From Kutzneria sp. CA-103260 (GTDB lineage Bacteria > Actinomycetota > Actinomycetes > Mycobacteriales > Pseudonocardiaceae), in contig NZ_CP073318.1 of the NCBI RefSeq assembly GCF_018263855.1, forward strand, positions 6,820,001 through 6,884,000: a stretch of 64,000 bases of DNA. Reading direction: 5' to 3'. How positions within the stretch are numbered: position 1 is the first letter of the stretch; each line of letters begins with the position of its first letter. Under the pieces are notes generated by a model. The model saw only the letters and a program-made list of their open reading frames with translations. It made no database searches and was not told where the DNA came from. Both the position numbers and the translations under genes were made by a program. Shown piece by piece: positions 17,125 through 30,200 of this stretch.

Positions 17125-19790
17125 TTCTGCACCCCGAACTGTTCACACAGCAAGTCGACGTCGAGCTTCAGCGTACGGCCACCATCCGTCACGGACAGAA
17201 CCGGATAGCCTTCGACGTTGAGCAAGCGCTCCAGCATCCTCGCGAGGAAGTCAGGGTTGCGCCCCGCGCGGCCGACCAGCGCCGCGACAGCCGTGATCGG
17301 GCGGGTCCTGTCCGCCTTGACGAGCTCGTCGATCACTGCGGCAATGGCCTTCTTGTTCGGCGCCTTAGGCACAAAGGCGCGTTGCGTTTCGTACGCCGGA
17401 GAGGCAACGACACGCGTGCCCAGCGACTCCTCCACCGGGAACAGCGGAGTGGCTTGATCCTCGATCCGCGCACGAACCTTGGTGGGCTTGCGACGCGGAG
17501 CAGCCTCAGCCTCAACTCCAGCGCGTGCGCTCCACCAGGATGGCTCGACCGACTCTCTCGCGAGGATCTCCCACTCCACCGGCAGCAGGGTTGCCGACGG
17601 CAACAGCACCAGCACGGGGACAGTCATCTCGGCGAGAGACGCGCCACCGTGATAACCCGCTTTTTTCGGCAGGTAACGGATATCTTCCCGCCACGGCACA
17701 ACAACACGTCCATCGCCGTACAACACTCGAGGCCCAGCAAGCGCGACCTCACCGTCCGCTGGATCCCCGACCCGCCACCGGGCGGACTCCACACCGACGG
17801 CGGCTACCGGCCCATCCCCCGCCGTCGAGCGATCCAGCACGTGTCCGTGATCTGCGACCAAGACCACCGGACGCTCGTACGCACGCGCAGCATCCAGCAG
17901 TTCCGGCAGGTACGTGACGTCACTCAGCCGCCAGCCAATGGGAGCACCTCCCTTGCCGTGGTCGAGCGCGTCGTCGATAGTGTTGAGCACCACCCCGACG
18001 ACGTCCTCTCCGGCAAGGGCGGCGACAAGAGACTCAGCGAGCCGCTGGCCCGCGTGCCCACCGATTTCGGCTTTGTGAAACAGCGAAGCCTGCTTGCGGT
18101 GCTTGCGCCAGAAAGCTGCGAACCCATCCTTCTCCACCGACTGATCGCCGTTGGTCAGCCCAGCGGTGAGCAGGCACGCGCGGCTCACCCTGGTGACCGA
18201 AGGCACTGCTGCGACCGCGGCCGCCCGATGTTCCGAGTACGGTGACGCCTCGTGCCATGCACGCCCAGCCAACTGCTCGCCGAGCTCGACGGCTACGGCG
18301 CTGCTCATTCCGTCCAGCACCAGGATGAGTGGGGCGTGGTCCTTGCCGACGAGCGGGACTGCGATCCGCTCCAGAACGTCTTCGACAAGTAGGCAACCGC
18401 CCGGCGCCTGCGTTGACGCGTGAGCGGCCCAAATCTCCAGGCGGCGGGCGAACGCCTCGTCAAGTCGGTCCCGGCGGGCACGCGCCTTGTCATGCACGGC
18501 GCGATAGGCGCGGCCGACAACTGGGTCATGCACAGCATCTCCGGCCCACAACACCGCCAGCGCGTGATCGACCCACCCCCAGCTGGCGAGTTGCCTCTGA
18601 ACACCAGCCGCCACCGAATCCACCGTTTCCTCGGCTTCTGCCAGCCATCGGGTGAGCCGCACAGCCATCGCGGCCGTGTGCACGCGATCGGGATACAGAC
18701 GCGCCAGGGCGTGGTCACGCAACGAGCTGAGCGCGGATTCGGCTGCCGTCCGACGTGCCGGGGACAAGTTCTCGGCCAGAGTACGCAGGCGCGAGGAGAA
18801 ACTGCTCGGCAGGAAGCGGCTGGGCGCGAGCGCGACGGTCAGGTCCGCCGAGCTGGCGAGTTCGTCGGCGCGTCGCACAATGTCCAACACGCGTTGCCGA
18901 GCCGCTTCACCCTGCGTCGCGAATTCCGCCTCCGCGATCCAGCGTTCGAGTGTTCCCTCAACTTCTTTCACGAACTCGCGCAGCTCTGACCCGCGCTTGC
19001 CCGACACCCCGAGCACGCTCCCGAAGGCCAACGTCGCATCGGGCGACACGCCTGGCAGGCTCAGAACCGCCCCCAGAGTGCCCAGCGGCATGGCGTCCTC
19101 GGCACGCCCGGCACCGACCAAGGTCATCAGCACGACCGCGGCGCTACCGACGGTCTCTTCCAGCCAGTCCGTCAGCCCTTTGCGTTCTGTCGCCGTCAGC
19201 TCGGCGAAGTGTGCGGCGCTAGCCGCCGTGCGCGACCAGCTGAGCAGCGCACCGACATCGAGAGTGCCTTCCGCGAGTTCCCTGCTCCCCAGGCGCGCAC
19301 CAATGAGCGCCCGAACAGCGGTGTCCCTGGTCAGCACGCCGCCCGCCCGACGCCAGCCAACGGTGGGCTCCGCGTCCAGCAGAGCGTCAACGAGCCAAGG
19401 CTCACGCCGGATTCGCGGATCGATGTCGGTGGCGCCGAACCGCTGCTTGACGATCTCGACGCGGTCGACCGTGCGGGTTGCTCGTCCGACGGCGTATCCG
19501 CGAAGGTCCCAACCCAGCTCGGCGTCGTCGACGCCGGTCGTGACGACCAGGACATCCGTGTCGGGGCTCGATCGATGCCGCTGCCATGCCTCCACGATGC
19601 CGAGGACGGACGGCTGGTCACTCACCTTGATTCGACGCTGTTGGCCTTCGACCAGCAGGCCGAACTCACTGGCTGAGGACGTGTCGTACCGGCCGTGCAC
19701 CAGCACCAGCCTTTGCTGCTTGGCGCGGGGGAGTTCGCGCTGGAGCAGTGCCTCAATGATGCGCCGGTTGACCTCGGGTGGGGCGGTCAT
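17121..19790 (-). CDS. pglZ: BREX-2 phosphatase-fold protein PglZ
   Basis: An 889-residue protein carrying the PglZ domain of the alkaline phosphatase superfamily, the only component found in all BREX types. The core begins near residue 490 with LILVLDGMSSAVAVELGEQL (metal-site Asp), continues through AAVAAVPSVTRVSRACLLTAG, and holds the second metal-site segment VVLVADHGHVLDRS near residue 648. The N-terminal half is helical. In the Streptomyces Pgl system PglZ is needed for phage growth limitation and its unbalanced expression is reported to be toxic. The ATG shares one base with the pglY stop; the 3' end overlaps brxD by 4 nt. Confidence 0.92.
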   Translation of the reverse strand: MTAPPEVNRRIIEALLQRELPRAKQQRLVLVHGRYDTSSASEFGLLVEGQQRRIKVSDQPSVLGIVEAWQRHRSSPDTDVLVVTTGVDDAELGWDLRGYAVGRATRTVDRVEIVKQRFGATDIDPRIRREPWLVDALLDAEPTVGWRRAGGVLTRDTAVRALIGARLGSRELAEGTLDVGALLSWSRTAASAAHFAELTATERKGLTDWLEETVGSAAVVLMTLVGAGRAEDAMPLGTLGAVLSLPGVSPDATLAFGSVLGVSGKRGSELREFVKEVEGTLERWIAEAEFATQGEAARQRVLDIVRRADELASSADLTVALAPSRFLPSSFSSRLRTLAENLSPARRTAAESALSSLRDHALARLYPDRVHTAAMAVRLTRWLAEAEETVDSVAAGVQRQLASWGWVDHALAVLWAGDAVHDPVVGRAYRAVHDKARARRDRLDEAFARRLEIWAAHASTQAPGGCLLVEDVLERIAVPLVGKDHAPLILVLDGMSSAVAVELGEQLAGRAWHEASPYSEHRAAAVAAVPSVTRVSRACLLTAGLTNGDQSVEKDGFAAFWRKHRKQASLFHKAEIGGHAGQRLAESLVAALAGEDVVGVVLNTIDDALDHGKGGAPIGWRLSDVTYLPELLDAARAYERPVVLVADHGHVLDRSTAGDGPVAAVGVESARWRVGDPADGEVALAGPRVLYGDGRVVVPWREDIRYLPKKAGYHGGASLAEMTVPVLVLLPSATLLPVEWEILARESVEPSWWSARAGVEAEAAPRRKPTKVRARIEDQATPLFPVEESLGTRVVASPAYETQRAFVPKAPNKKAIAAVIDELVKADRTRPITAVAALVGRAGRNPDFLARMLERLLNVEGYPVLSVTDGGRTLKLDVDLLCEQFGVQK

Positions 19791-22700
19791 CAGGAACCGT
19801 CCTCGCCGTCGACCGCACGCAGGACGATCTCGAACTCGACGTCGGGATGCGCCTCGGCGTAGTTCTGGATCTGCTCCTTCACTTCGTTGACTACGGCTTC
19901 CAGTTCCCGTTCAGCGTAACTGGTGTTCATTCGCCGGGCATAACGGAGGGGATTCGCCACCGGAACCGGGCTGGGACCGGGAGGCGTCCAGGGGTCGGTC
20001 ACCTTCTCCGGTGGAGGTAGTGGCACCACGGGGTCTGTAACGGTGGTGGCGATCTTGGCCGCCTCGCTGATCAGCGCGACCGCGCGGTCACGGATCGTTG
20101 CGAGCACCGAAGCGAGTGGGCGCTTGAACTCCTCAGCCGCTGCGGTCCGGGAGACATCGTCGATCAAGCGCTCGGCCCGATCTGCCAGCTCGTCACCGCG
20201 GCCGACAAAACCACGTGCGGACTCCAACAGCGACCAGTCCACATTGTCCAGAGCCATGAGGACATTGGGCGCCGACTTAACTGCTGCGCTAAGCACCTCA
20301 TCGGCGACTTGGTAAGTCACAGACGCAAGCTCACGCAGCAGCGGTGTGGGGTCGTGCGTTCCTGCCAGGCGGGCGACCAGGTCGGTGGCATCACGCGCCG
20401 TGGTCAGGCGGTTCGGCGGCTGCTTGTCGGTCAGGCCGAGTGCCTGCGCGTGCTTGTCCAGTGACCTTCGCACGCCTCCGACGGACGACTCCAGCGCAGC
20501 GGCCTCGGCTCGCACGTCGGCCGCAAGCTTGTTGACATTGCGCGCGAACAGAACGTCCGGCACGTGCACACCGAACAACGTCGCCGCACGTTGACGCGCG
20601 GTGGCGAACTCCTGCTCCGTTGGAAGTTCCTGGGCGCGCAGGGAATAACCCAGACCGATCCGCTCGAGCTCGGGCGTCTGCTCCACTGGACCACCGTGGT
20701 AGAGCCAAGCCCGGTCGGCGAGCAGGGCATAGGTGGCGATGATCAGGTTGGCGACCGGCTTGTCGAGGCCGGTGTAGCCGAGGCCGGCGATCCAGCTACG
20801 GATGTCCTCGACGGAGTAGTCGCCGGTCACCCCGTGCTGCGCCGCGTACTGCTCGATCCGCCGCCGCCACTCCGTGGACAGGTTCAGCGGTCCGTCACTG
20901 ACCTCACCGAGTTCAAGGGGGTGGACAATGCGCTTCACCAGCGCCAACTGGGCACGGTCCACCACGACGCGCTGCTTGCCCTCCTCCATGGCACGAGTGA
21001 TCCAGTCCAAGACAGTGCGCAGCTCGCTGACAGTGACGGCCTTGCGGTTGCCTGCCGGATCGAAGTTCGGGTGCTTGGGGTAGAGGGTGTCGAACAACCC
21101 GTCGGCCAAGGCGAGCAGGTTGTACTCGAACCCGGCGCCGCCGTGGAGCCTCGGTGTGTAGGAGGGCAGCAGGGACAACACATGCCCCTCGTCACCCACC
21201 TCGGAGCCGACCGTACTTGGTTCCGCGCGGGCAATGCCGTACAGCTGTTGCAGCGCAGCAGCCAGCTGTGAGGTCAGATTGTCGCGCTGTGCCTGGAGCT
21301 GGTGGCGAACGCGGATGCGGTCGTCAGCGGACAGGTTGCTCGCGAGGTCGTCCAGCCGGTCGCGCTCCAGCAGATAGCGGATCTTGAGCAGCCGGCCGAG
21401 CTGACTGGACTTCTGTGGCGACAGGAAGTGAGGCAGCCACACGACCGTCGCGGCTTCGAGACCTGCCCGGCGCAGCCCGGTCACGCGGCCGGCGTCGTCG
21501 GAAGGATGCTTGCCGGGGATATCGAACGGGTAGTCCAAGATGAACCGGACGCGGCCGTCAACGCTGGGCGCGAACTGCGGCTCCGGGAGATCGCCGGCAT
21601 CGCGCACGTTCGCGAAGACGAACTCGGCGGTTCGGCGGGTTCCCTTCCACACCACTTCGCGTTCGCAGACGAACTCGTTGGAGTCGCGCACGCCCAGCGC
21701 AGTCCACAGCTGGTCCCTGATCCACACCCGCCGCGCGCCAAGGGTGTCCTGCTCGCCAACCGCGTCGAGGAGCGGCTCGACATCCAAATCGGACAGATGG
21801 AGTGCGAAAACGGGGTCTTCGTCACCTTCGGCGCGAAGCTCACCGAACTCGGCCTGCAGCTCACGCAGCCTGTTGACAACCATCGATCCAGGCGCCACTG
21901 TGCGCGACCTGATCGATCCGAGGTTGAGCGCTGCCAGACGTGCTCCCGTCAGGCGCGCCAGTGCCGGCACGTTGGGAGCCAGCGCGGCCAGCAGCAGTGT
22001 CTTGATGAAACGGTCGTCGGCCACGAAACGCTGGTCTGTCTCGCTACCGTACTTCTCCAGCAGATGCGCGCGCACTCGGGCGTAGAAGCGGTGCGCGGCT
22101 TCGGCTTCCCTGCGCAGCTTGTCGGTGAACGCCTCGCCTGTCCCGTCCGACAGCACATCCCACAGATCGCCGAGCGGGATGAGCTGCCCCAGAAGCATGT
22201 CGGCACGCCGACGGCGCAGCATCTCCTGCAACAGCTTGAGACCGGTGCGTTCCCGTTGCAACGCGCCGGACAACGCCACGAGAACATTGAGCAGCGCAGG
22301 CGAGAGAGGATACACGTCCTGGAAGTCTGACCACGTCGCGCCGGTCGCGCCGGTCGCGTCCAGCAGCACGTCCCGGTCCGTAGAGTTGCTGGACTCGATC
22401 GACGCGAAGGCGTCGCGCAGGATCAGCTCCTTGCCGGGCAACGGCTTGAGCACCCGCTTCTTGATGATGGCGGGCAGGTTGCGGTCCTCCAGGCTGACTA
22501 CGTCGAACCGGCCGGCCAGGTACTCGACCTGGGCTTCGAGGTTCTTCACGTCGGCGCCCGTGACGTCTTCGCCGACCAGCTTGGTCAGGTCACGCTGCCG
22601 GGAGATGAAGGACACGATCGGCAGCACGCGACCGGCATCGCCCGACTCGATCAGTTTGACAAGCTTGCTGACCTGGTTGTTGACGAACTGCTGGTCGGAC

Positions 22701-23560
22701 ATGTGCGCCTGCAGCCACAGGATCAGCTCGTCGAGGAACAAGATAAGTCCGTCGTAGCCAAGGTCCTTGGCGTGCTGGCTGATTGCCGTGAGCCCGTTCT
22801 CCAGCGGGATGAACGCATCGGCGTCACCGCTCGCGCCCCGCACATAGGAGGACATCGGACCGGAAAGCAGTGCAGACACCAGCGCGCCACGGACCGGATC
22901 GCCCGCCGGAGCTGCGAACGCCTGGTCAAGCGCAGCCGTCGTCCAGGTGGACACGGCGTCGATGACGTCGAGATCGTCGTCATCGACTGCTTCAGATCCG
23001 CCCCCGCTGTCCAGCCACTGCGAGAACTTACTGTCGTCGGCGAGGAATTCGCGCTGCCGGCGGGCGTCTTCGAGCATCGCGTCGGCACGGTAGACCGCCG
23101 GCGTGGAGCGGTTGGGGTGCAGCTTGCGGATGGCAGCCACGTAGCCGCCGAGGATGGCAGAGTCGATGTCCGTCGCGCCGACGAGGTGGTAGGGCACCAT
23201 CAGAAACTTCTTGCCGCGCAACCACTCGTCGTGCTCGGCGATGACCGGCTGGAGCCCTTCTTTGGCTCGCGCTGCCGGTTCGTTGTTCAGCACGGCGTGC
23301 AACACGGTCAGGAAGTGGCTTTTACCGGAGCCGAACGAGCCGTGCAGGTAGGCGGCGTGGGAGCTGCCGTCACGAACTGCCGCGCGGACGATCGACAGTG
23401 CCCTCGCGAACGCGTCACCAAGCTGGTCGGTGACCACGTACTCGTTGACACGTGCCTCGGTGTCGGTGAAGCCGCCGGTCAGCTCGACCTTGAAGTCGCC
23501 CGCGTGGACCGACTCGGGGATGTCGATGACGTCGCGAAGGAACACGTCCGTGGTGCTCAC
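19790..23560 (-). CDS. pglY: BREX-2 ATPase PglY
   Basis: A 1,256-residue P-loop ATPase corresponding to BrxC/PglY. Walker A is [19 protein letters not shown] (about residues 68-86). A Walker B-like [13 protein letters not shown] lies near residue 271, followed by [16 protein letters not shown]. The large C-terminal part is helical, ending in an acidic segment. BrxC/PglY is essential in the BREX systems studied and probably assembles with PglX and PglZ on DNA. The GTG at 23560 has AAAGG about nine bases upstream and lies 3 bp after the pglX stop. A second GTG seven codons further in is possible but leaves no ribosome site. Confidence 0.92.
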   Translation of the reverse strand: MSTTDVFLRDVIDIPESVHAGDFKVELTGGFTDTEARVNEYVVTDQLGDAFARALSIVRAAVRDGSSHAAYLHGSFGSGKSHFLTVLHAVLNNEPAARAKEGLQPVIAEHDEWLRGKKFLMVPYHLVGATDIDSAILGGYVAAIRKLHPNRSTPAVYRADAMLEDARRQREFLADDSKFSQWLDSGGGSEAVDDDDLDVIDAVSTWTTAALDQAFAAPAGDPVRGALVSALLSGPMSSYVRGASGDADAFIPLENGLTAISQHAKDLGYDGLILFLDELILWLQAHMSDQQFVNNQVSKLVKLIESGDAGRVLPIVSFISRQRDLTKLVGEDVTGADVKNLEAQVEYLAGRFDVVSLEDRNLPAIIKKRVLKPLPGKELILRDAFASIESSNSTDRDVLLDATGATGATWSDFQDVYPLSPALLNVLVALSGALQRERTGLKLLQEMLRRRRADMLLGQLIPLGDLWDVLSDGTGEAFTDKLRREAEAAHRFYARVRAHLLEKYGSETDQRFVADDRFIKTLLLAALAPNVPALARLTGARLAALNLGSIRSRTVAPGSMVVNRLRELQAEFGELRAEGDEDPVFALHLSDLDVEPLLDAVGEQDTLGARRVWIRDQLWTALGVRDSNEFVCEREVVWKGTRRTAEFVFANVRDAGDLPEPQFAPSVDGRVRFILDYPFDIPGKHPSDDAGRVTGLRRAGLEAATVVWLPHFLSPQKSSQLGRLLKIRYLLERDRLDDLASNLSADDRIRVRHQLQAQRDNLTSQLAAALQQLYGIARAEPSTVGSEVGDEGHVLSLLPSYTPRLHGGAGFEYNLLALADGLFDTLYPKHPNFDPAGNRKAVTVSELRTVLDWITRAMEEGKQRVVVDRAQLALVKRIVHPLELGEVSDGPLNLSTEWRRRIEQYAAQHGVTGDYSVEDIRSWIAGLGYTGLDKPVANLIIATYALLADRAWLYHGGPVEQTPELERIGLGYSLRAQELPTEQEFATARQRAATLFGVHVPDVLFARNVNKLAADVRAEAAALESSVGGVRRSLDKHAQALGLTDKQPPNRLTTARDATDLVARLAGTHDPTPLLRELASVTYQVADEVLSAAVKSAPNVLMALDNVDWSLLESARGFVGRGDELADRAERLIDDVSRTAAAEEFKRPLASVLATIRDRAVALISEAAKIATTVTDPVVPLPPPEKVTDPWTPPGPSPVPVANPLRYARRMNTSYAERELEAVVNEVKEQIQNYAEAHPDVEFEIVLRAVDGEDGS

Positions 23561-23563
23561 TGG

Positions 23564-26500
23564 TCAGCCTTTCGCCTTGCGTCCACGCGTTGCGGCCGCC
23601 GGCCGCCACTCGCGCAGGTCGTTCTCGGTGAGCTGGTGCTTGGCTCGTTGGCCGTCCAGGTACGCCTGGTACTCCTCGGCCGGCGTGCCACCCCACTCGT
23701 CGTCGTAGTCGCCGTGCCACTGCCTCACCCACGGCATCAGCTCCTGCAGGCCGGCCAGCAACGGCTTGATCTTGTCCGTGTCCCAGCCGGCCTGATCGGT
23801 GCGGTCGTTGACCACGTTGACAAGCGCCTGCGCCTGGTCCTTGTGGTCCCAACCCGCCCAACCGAGCAACAGCGACGGGTCGGAGTCGGGGTTCGCGTCC
23901 GGGTAGGAGATGAAGCGCTCCTTCGGCACGTCGAGCTTGCCGCGCTGCGACCAGTAGCTGGTCTTGCGGAAGTCACCGGAGCCGTACTTCTCCGGCACTG
24001 GGATGTTCAGACGCTTGCCGGTACGGTCCTCTTCGCGCTGCAGCTCCCAGGTTCGTTCCCATTGCTGCCGCTTCCGCAGCCCGGAGTCCTTGTAACGCAA
24101 GGCCGCTAGGTAGGGCACGTGCTGATCGGCGACGATCGACTCCAGCACCTGGGCGAGGGTGAGGTCGCGCTTGCCGAGGTGGTCGGTGGCGTAGAGCTGC
24201 GCCACGGACTGCATGTCCGCGTCGTCTCGGAACTGGTCCGCAAGCTGGTTGACGGTGAGCGCTCGGGGCTGCTTCATACCGTCGCGCAGCATGAACCACA
24301 GGTCCGGCTTCTCGCAGCGGTCCAGCAGCCAGGTCCGCAGCGCTTCGGCTTCCTTCTTCTCCCACGGCTGCGTCGCCCATCGACGTTTACACTCCGGCCG
24401 CTCGATCAGCGCGATGTCCTTGCGCTTCTCAATGATGTCGATCCGCGCCTGCACGATGTCCCGATACCACTGCGGCCAGTGCCCCGGAATCTCCGTGATC
24501 GGCGTCGACCCGTGTCGCGTGAACCAGGCCGTCTCCGCCTCGCCTGCCGCCACCTTGCGCGCGAGCACGATCTCGAAGGCCCGCTCACCAAGCTTGATCT
24601 CCGGCACCGTGTCGAGGTCACCTGCCGTGAGCTGGGCAACCTCGGCGTCGGTCAGCAGGCCGTAGGAGCCATACACCTGCCAGTCCAACTCCTCCTGCAG
24701 TGCAATCATCTGCCGCCGGATGCGCCCGTGCTCGGCCTGCGCGGCGGCTAGGACATCTCGAGTTGGGACGGCAGCCTCAACCGCAGCCGACGGCTCTTGG
24801 CTTGCCAATCGTTGTGCCAGAGCATCAAGGTTCCGACCAAGCTCAAGTGGCGGCTTCTCCGGCATCGGGAAATCCTGCAGCTTGGTGCCGGTGAACTCGT
24901 AACGCTCCTCCCATTCCTCGTCTTGCAGCCCCCGCCCCAGACCACTGCCACCCTTGCCTTGGCTCACCTGCTTCAACCAGAAGCACGCCGTAGACGAGTT
25001 CAACACCCCAAGCAGAGCCAGGTGATCATCTTCACTCGCCACCTCCGGCAACTTAATCACCGGCGCGTGGCGATTATGCAATCTTTCGCCACGACTCAAC
25101 TCAAAGTTGTTGTGCGTTGAGACACATGCGAACGTCAGAAGAAAATCAGCTTTGGTTCGAGGCCAAGACAGCATAATATGCTCATTCCAGGCCATCCCAC
25201 GTTCCTCTCGAGTCTTACCAAAGGTCAAACTCGAGCGCAGAACAACCCTGAACGGCCAGAACAGGACAGTACCCTGGAGGTGAACGGCAGCTTCTTGGTT
25301 CACATATGGCCATATCGCAAATCCGGCACTAGCCTTCCAGTCCCGAACATCGTCGCCAGTGGTAAACCTACGCCACGCGACTCCCACCACCCTCCATTGA
25401 ACAGGAAGCCAGTCGGCCGAAAACACCTCATCGTCACCAAGAATTACATGAAAGCCGATTGATCCATCAATTCGATTTCCAAGCGCCTCGCGACGCTGTT
25501 CAAGAGCGCTTCGAAGGATGCCGGCCCCACCACCAGAAAGACTCCATGGATAGGAGCTAAGTTGCCGGCGCGGCAGGTCCTCAACACCAACCCAGTCGGA
25601 TTCACTGCCCGGCTTGTCAACCTGTCCAACAATAGCCGACCAGACGAGACCGTCCGCAGCAACCACTGGTTGCGTAGGTTCACCGCGTACACCAAGTACT
25701 GCTCGCAACGACTCTTCAGGTCGACCAACATGGTTGCGGCCTATAAGGATGACCGTCGGCGTTCCGTGGCCAGGTATATAGGCACCCGACGTATCGATCA
25801 CATGGGTCAAGTGGACGGTCGGGAAGAACTGTTCGATGAGCTTCTTGCCGAACTCGCGTTTCATGAATGAGTTAGCGGTAATCTGACCAACGTAACCTGC
25901 AGATCGGCCGGAACCCGCTGTTCGGATGGCCAACTGAAACAGGCACTGAACGAAAGGAACGGAGAGAGCATACTTTCCCGAGCAGGCGCTGTAAGCCCGG
26001 TAGTTCTCGTTCTCCTGCTTGTCCTTTGGGGTGATGTAGGGCGGGTTGCCCACCACAACGTGATACGAGCCTCGCTTCAGCAGATCACATGAAGCGAACT
26101 CGGCAACATCTTCGGTGCGGTACTTGTATGTCTCTTCCGACTCGAACAGGTCACCCTGGACACCTGGTGCGCCAGCCCCATGCAGGAGCGAGTCGCCGAC
26201 TGCGACGTTGATCGGGAACGTCGATGCCTTGGACAAACGCCTCTCGTCGGCGGCCTTCAACGCAGCAACCAGGAGTCGGAAGCGGGCGATGGAGGATGCG
26301 AACGGGTTCTTGTCGCAGCCGTGCACTGACTCCATCGAGCGCTTGATCAGCGTCCAGTCATCGGTGCCGGGCTCAGCGGCACGCCACTTCTTCAAGAGCC
26401 GATGGAAGATGCCGAGCAGGAAGTGCCCAGAGCCACACGCAGGATCGATGGTGCGCAGGCCCTTGAGACCGAATTCCTCGACCGCCGGCTCCAAAGTCAG

Positions 26501-27205
26501 GTCGAGGATGAACTCCTCGACGAACTCCGGGGTCTGCAGCAGCGCGTAAGTCTTGCGGGCATGTTCGGACAGGTCCTGGTAGAGGTCGCCGAGGAAGCGG
26601 GTGTCCCACGTGTCGTCGGTGAAGTCGTAGCGGATCTCACCGTCGTCACCGCGACGACGCCAGAAGCCGAGCAGCGCGGCGGCGGCCTCAAACGACGGGG
26701 TGATCTCCCACATCGGGTTGTAGCGCCGGTCGAACAACCCCGCCACAGTCGGATGCGAAGCAGCCAGGTGATCGATCGCGGCGACGATCCAGTCCCGGTC
26801 GTTCAGCTGCGGGTGCTCACGGAAGAACGCCTCGTGCCGCTCCTCCGCGTCCGCCAGCCGCTCCCCGGGGCCGGCGATGAACGGCCACTCGATGAGCTGG
26901 TTGTCCTCACAGAACCGGACGAACACCATACCCAGCACCCACGCCGCCGCCACCTGCGTAACCCGCTCGTCCCGCCACGCCTCGTACGTCGCTGCGGTGC
27001 GGTGCGCCTCGAACGCAGCGTCGTACTCGGCACGCAGCGCGGTGGCGAACTCGTCGACCTCCGCGCTGCGCACCCGCAGGTCGTCCTCGAGTACGGTCAC
27101 CTGCCGACGCAGATCCTTCACCAGCTCGGCCTGGTCAAACCCACGAGTCGCCAAAACTACGTTCTCCTCCATCAGCTGCACATCAGGCCGCGCTACCGGG
27201 CTCAC
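23564..27205 (-). CDS. pglX: BREX-2 adenine-specific DNA methyltransferase PglX
   Basis: A 1,213-residue class I DNA methyltransferase. SAM-binding motif I is [15 protein letters not shown] near residue 255 and catalytic motif IV is [11 protein letters not shown] near residue 381; NPPY marks N6-adenine methylation. The N-terminus is a helical coiled region ([16 protein letters not shown]). The C-terminal half should recognise the DNA target and contact BREX partners. PglX marks host DNA and is required for exclusion of unmarked phage DNA. The start is uncertain: GTG 27205 (inside the pglW end), GTG 27181 (TGATGTG, coupled) and ATG 27172 are all in frame. The stretch 25.0-26.1 kb has visibly lower GC than the rest. 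No long homopolymer of the phase-variable kind is present. Confidence 0.92.
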   Translation of the reverse strand: MSPVARPDVQLMEENVVLATRGFDQAELVKDLRRQVTVLEDDLRVRSAEVDEFATALRAEYDAAFEAHRTAATYEAWRDERVTQVAAAWVLGMVFVRFCEDNQLIEWPFIAGPGERLADAEERHEAFFREHPQLNDRDWIVAAIDHLAASHPTVAGLFDRRYNPMWEITPSFEAAAALLGFWRRRGDDGEIRYDFTDDTWDTRFLGDLYQDLSEHARKTYALLQTPEFVEEFILDLTLEPAVEEFGLKGLRTIDPACGSGHFLLGIFHRLLKKWRAAEPGTDDWTLIKRSMESVHGCDKNPFASSIARFRLLVAALKAADERRLSKASTFPINVAVGDSLLHGAGAPGVQGDLFESEETYKYRTEDVAEFASCDLLKRGSYHVVVGNPPYITPKDKQENENYRAYSACSGKYALSVPFVQCLFQLAIRTAGSGRSAGYVGQITANSFMKREFGKKLIEQFFPTVHLTHVIDTSGAYIPGHGTPTVILIGRNHVGRPEESLRAVLGVRGEPTQPVVAADGLVWSAIVGQVDKPGSESDWVGVEDLPRRQLSSYPWSLSGGGAGILRSALEQRREALGNRIDGSIGFHVILGDDEVFSADWLPVQWRVVGVAWRRFTTGDDVRDWKASAGFAIWPYVNQEAAVHLQGTVLFWPFRVVLRSSLTFGKTREERGMAWNEHIMLSWPRTKADFLLTFACVSTHNNFELSRGERLHNRHAPVIKLPEVASEDDHLALLGVLNSSTACFWLKQVSQGKGGSGLGRGLQDEEWEERYEFTGTKLQDFPMPEKPPLELGRNLDALAQRLASQEPSAAVEAAVPTRDVLAAAQAEHGRIRRQMIALQEELDWQVYGSYGLLTDAEVAQLTAGDLDTVPEIKLGERAFEIVLARKVAAGEAETAWFTRHGSTPITEIPGHWPQWYRDIVQARIDIIEKRKDIALIERPECKRRWATQPWEKKEAEALRTWLLDRCEKPDLWFMLRDGMKQPRALTVNQLADQFRDDADMQSVAQLYATDHLGKRDLTLAQVLESIVADQHVPYLAALRYKDSGLRKRQQWERTWELQREEDRTGKRLNIPVPEKYGSGDFRKTSYWSQRGKLDVPKERFISYPDANPDSDPSLLLGWAGWDHKDQAQALVNVVNDRTDQAGWDTDKIKPLLAGLQELMPWVRQWHGDYDDEWGGTPAEEYQAYLDGQRAKHQLTENDLREWRPAAATRGRKAKG

Positions 27206-30200
27206 CGCGGAGCTTGTCCAAGAACGTACTCGTCACGACGACGCGCTCGGAGTCGTCCAGCACCTCGACCGTGCGCCCGTCGATCTGCGGGGTCTCCATC
27301 GGCGACTCGGCCGGACACAGCAGCCACATGCCATGCGGGACATCGGTCGGCCGCCGCGCCGCCTGCTGCAACGTGACGAGCGCGTCATGACCGCCGTGCT
27401 CGTAGTAACGCCCGAGCAAGCCGGCATCGTGCACGAAGAGCACCGCACCCGAAGTAGCGGCCGGATCGGTCAGCCGCTGGATGACGCGCGTCCACGCTGT
27501 GAGCACATAGGAATTCAAGCCGCGGGGCATCTGGCCGGTCTCGCTGAAACGGGCGTCCACCGCGAGCACCCGGCCCCAGTCCTGCCCGCGCTCGGTCACC
27601 AGATTGCGAAGCTCCGCCAGGAAGACCTGGTTGAGCGCCACCTCCCGGACCGGATACGCGTGAGCGATCAGCTCGGCCGTGCCCGGCAACTGCTTGCCCC
27701 GCAAGGTGAGCGCGAGGAACCCACCCCGCTCGACCTTCGTCGCCAGCTTGCCCTCGATCATGGCGAGCGGGTCCAGCCCATGCGCGACCAGCCGGTTATG
27801 GGCACTCATCGACGTGTTCGACGCGGAGGCAGTCCGTGACGACTCCGGAGTCGGCGGCCGGAACTTCTTGACCTCGGTGTCGTACTCCAGCGGGAAGCCC
27901 GCCGCCTTGAGCGCCTCCTCAAGCTGGACATGGGTCAGCCGCTCGGCGATCTCCAGCTCCGGGAAGCGAGCCCGCACGCGCGACAGCAGGTCGTCCGCGC
28001 TGATACCGCTTTCCCGGCGGACCCCGGCCCCCGCCTGGGCGATCCGCAGTGCCTTGGCAAGGCCCAGCCGGCGTGGATACAACTCAAGGCGAGGCGACCC
28101 AGCGGCCTGCTTCGAAGCTGCGGCTGCAAGCGCGACCAACCTGGTGTCGGCGAGCGGCGCCAGGCTATCCGGCGAGGCAACGGCCCGAAGCTCACGCAGC
28201 ACAACGCCACGGCCCGGCAATGGGTCCTGCTCCACCAGCTGATCGGCGCACCGCCCCAGAGCCACCGCATACTCGGCCAACTCCGGAGCGCTGGGATCAT
28301 CCGTTCCAAGAAGCGACTCACACGCGACCAACACCAGCGAGCCGCGGCGCAGAACTGCCAACCGAGGGCCACTGTCCTCAGCCGTCAGCGACTGCTCAGG
28401 GTGCAAGCCCGCCCAAGTCTCGGCTTCAACCGCTGCCCGCACGACAGCCAGAGCCTTCGCCATGACCCGCTGAGGACTGTCATCAGCGGCGCCGTGCCGT
28501 GCGCGCACGGCCACCGCCAGCTCCTGCACAGTCATCACACGGCCGGCCGCCGTAACTGTCTCGACCAGCTCCTCGCGTACGCCGTCCAGCCAGGTCTCAG
28601 CCGCCCAGGTCTTGACCGCCGCCTGCTGGTGTCGCGACACCGAAGCCTGGGTGATGCCGAGCTGCTTGGCCACCTGGTTCTGGGTCGGCCACTCAGGCAT
28701 CTCGGAAACTTCGGCCAACCCCAACAACAAACGCACCACGTCTGCTTTGGACGAGCCCTTGCGGCTGCTGCGCGGAGCGAGCCGCTCCGCCATGTCGTCC
28801 ACAGTCAGCAGACCGACCGGTGCTTCGTCGTGCGCGGTTTCCGCTGACTTCGCAACGGCCTTGGTGGGCTGCGCGCCGGGTTTCCGCAATGCCGCTGTCC
28901 ACTGCTTGTGCCGGCGGTTGAGTTCCTTGCGGATGACCGCACCAGCCCCGCGCGCCTTCGCGATCTGATGCAACGGCACGTCGAGCAGCTCAGCGACAGT
29001 CGTCGCGCCGAAGCTCTGTGCCACGGAAACCGCGCGGGGGCTCAGGCCTGCTGCCTCCAAGGACGTGCTGAGCTCGGCTGCCGCAGCGTGGGCGTCCCTG
29101 GTCTCCTCGACCGAGTCCGAGTCCATGCTGACGGTGGCCGGGGTGGTCGCGGGCTTTGCGGCGTCGGCCTTGGTGAACACGGCTCGCCACGCGTTCTCCA
29201 TCTGCGCCAGCGTGTCGAACCGTTCGTTGACGTCCCGGTGGAACGCCCGCAGGAAGAATTCTTTCAGCCCGTCGCTGAGAGCAGGCTCGAACAACTCGAC
29301 GGCGATGACCGGTGTCTGATCGGTGGTTGTGCGGGGATCGGTGATCCCGTCTCCCCAGATCGGACGGCCCGTCGATGCCATCTCGTGCAGCGTGACCGCC
29401 GCCGCGTACCGCTCGGCGTGGTCATCGAAGACGGGCCTTCTCGGGGTGTCCAGGAACGGATCGATGTATCCGGCCGTGCCTGCCTTGACATCCCGCTCGG
29501 AGACTCCGTGCAGCGAGAAGTCGAACAGCATCAGTTGCTTGGACCGGTCAGCACGTCGCAGAATGCCGAAGTTGTCCGGTTTCAGGTCCCGGTGGCGGAT
29601 TCCTTCGCGAGCGAGCTGGTCGAGCGCGGTGAACAGGTCGGCGCCGTAGCGCTCCAGCTCGTGGTAGGTGAGCCGCCCCTCCGCTCGCAGCCTAGCGCCG
29701 AGTGAGAGGTCACCCGCGTATTCGAGATCGAGCACTGTCCTATCGCCCAGGACCCGCGGTCCGTCGAGCAAGCGCACCACAGCGCCGCCGCCGACAAGGT
29801 CCAACGCCGCTGCCTCGGCACGGAGCCGATCCGCCTTCGCCTCGTCCAGTGCGACCTTCAGCACTCGACGGTCTCGGACCTGGTCCTCGTCCTCGTCGTC
29901 CTTCGGTCGCGTGACCAGCAGGACCCGAGCGGTCGCTCCGGTTCCAAGAACCCGCTCAACCATCCAGTCGCCGCCAACCAACTGGCCCGGCATCGCCGTC
30001 AGCGGGTCGACACCAGACGCTGGACCTGGCACCGGCGAATCCTGCTCAACCAGGTCGAGCGCTTCAAGGAACGCGTCCGCAGAGGCAAGGCGGTCTGCGA
30101 CGTCAGCCCTCGTTGCCCGGTAGATCAGACTGTCCAGTGCGTCGGAGACGCTGTCGGCGACAGCGTAGAGGTGCAGGCCGCCTTCGGTAGTAACCCGATC

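Noticed and set aside
23564-27205. Phase-variable homopolymer in pglX as in Streptomyces coelicolor
   Set aside because: The longest G or C runs that I could find are about five bases.
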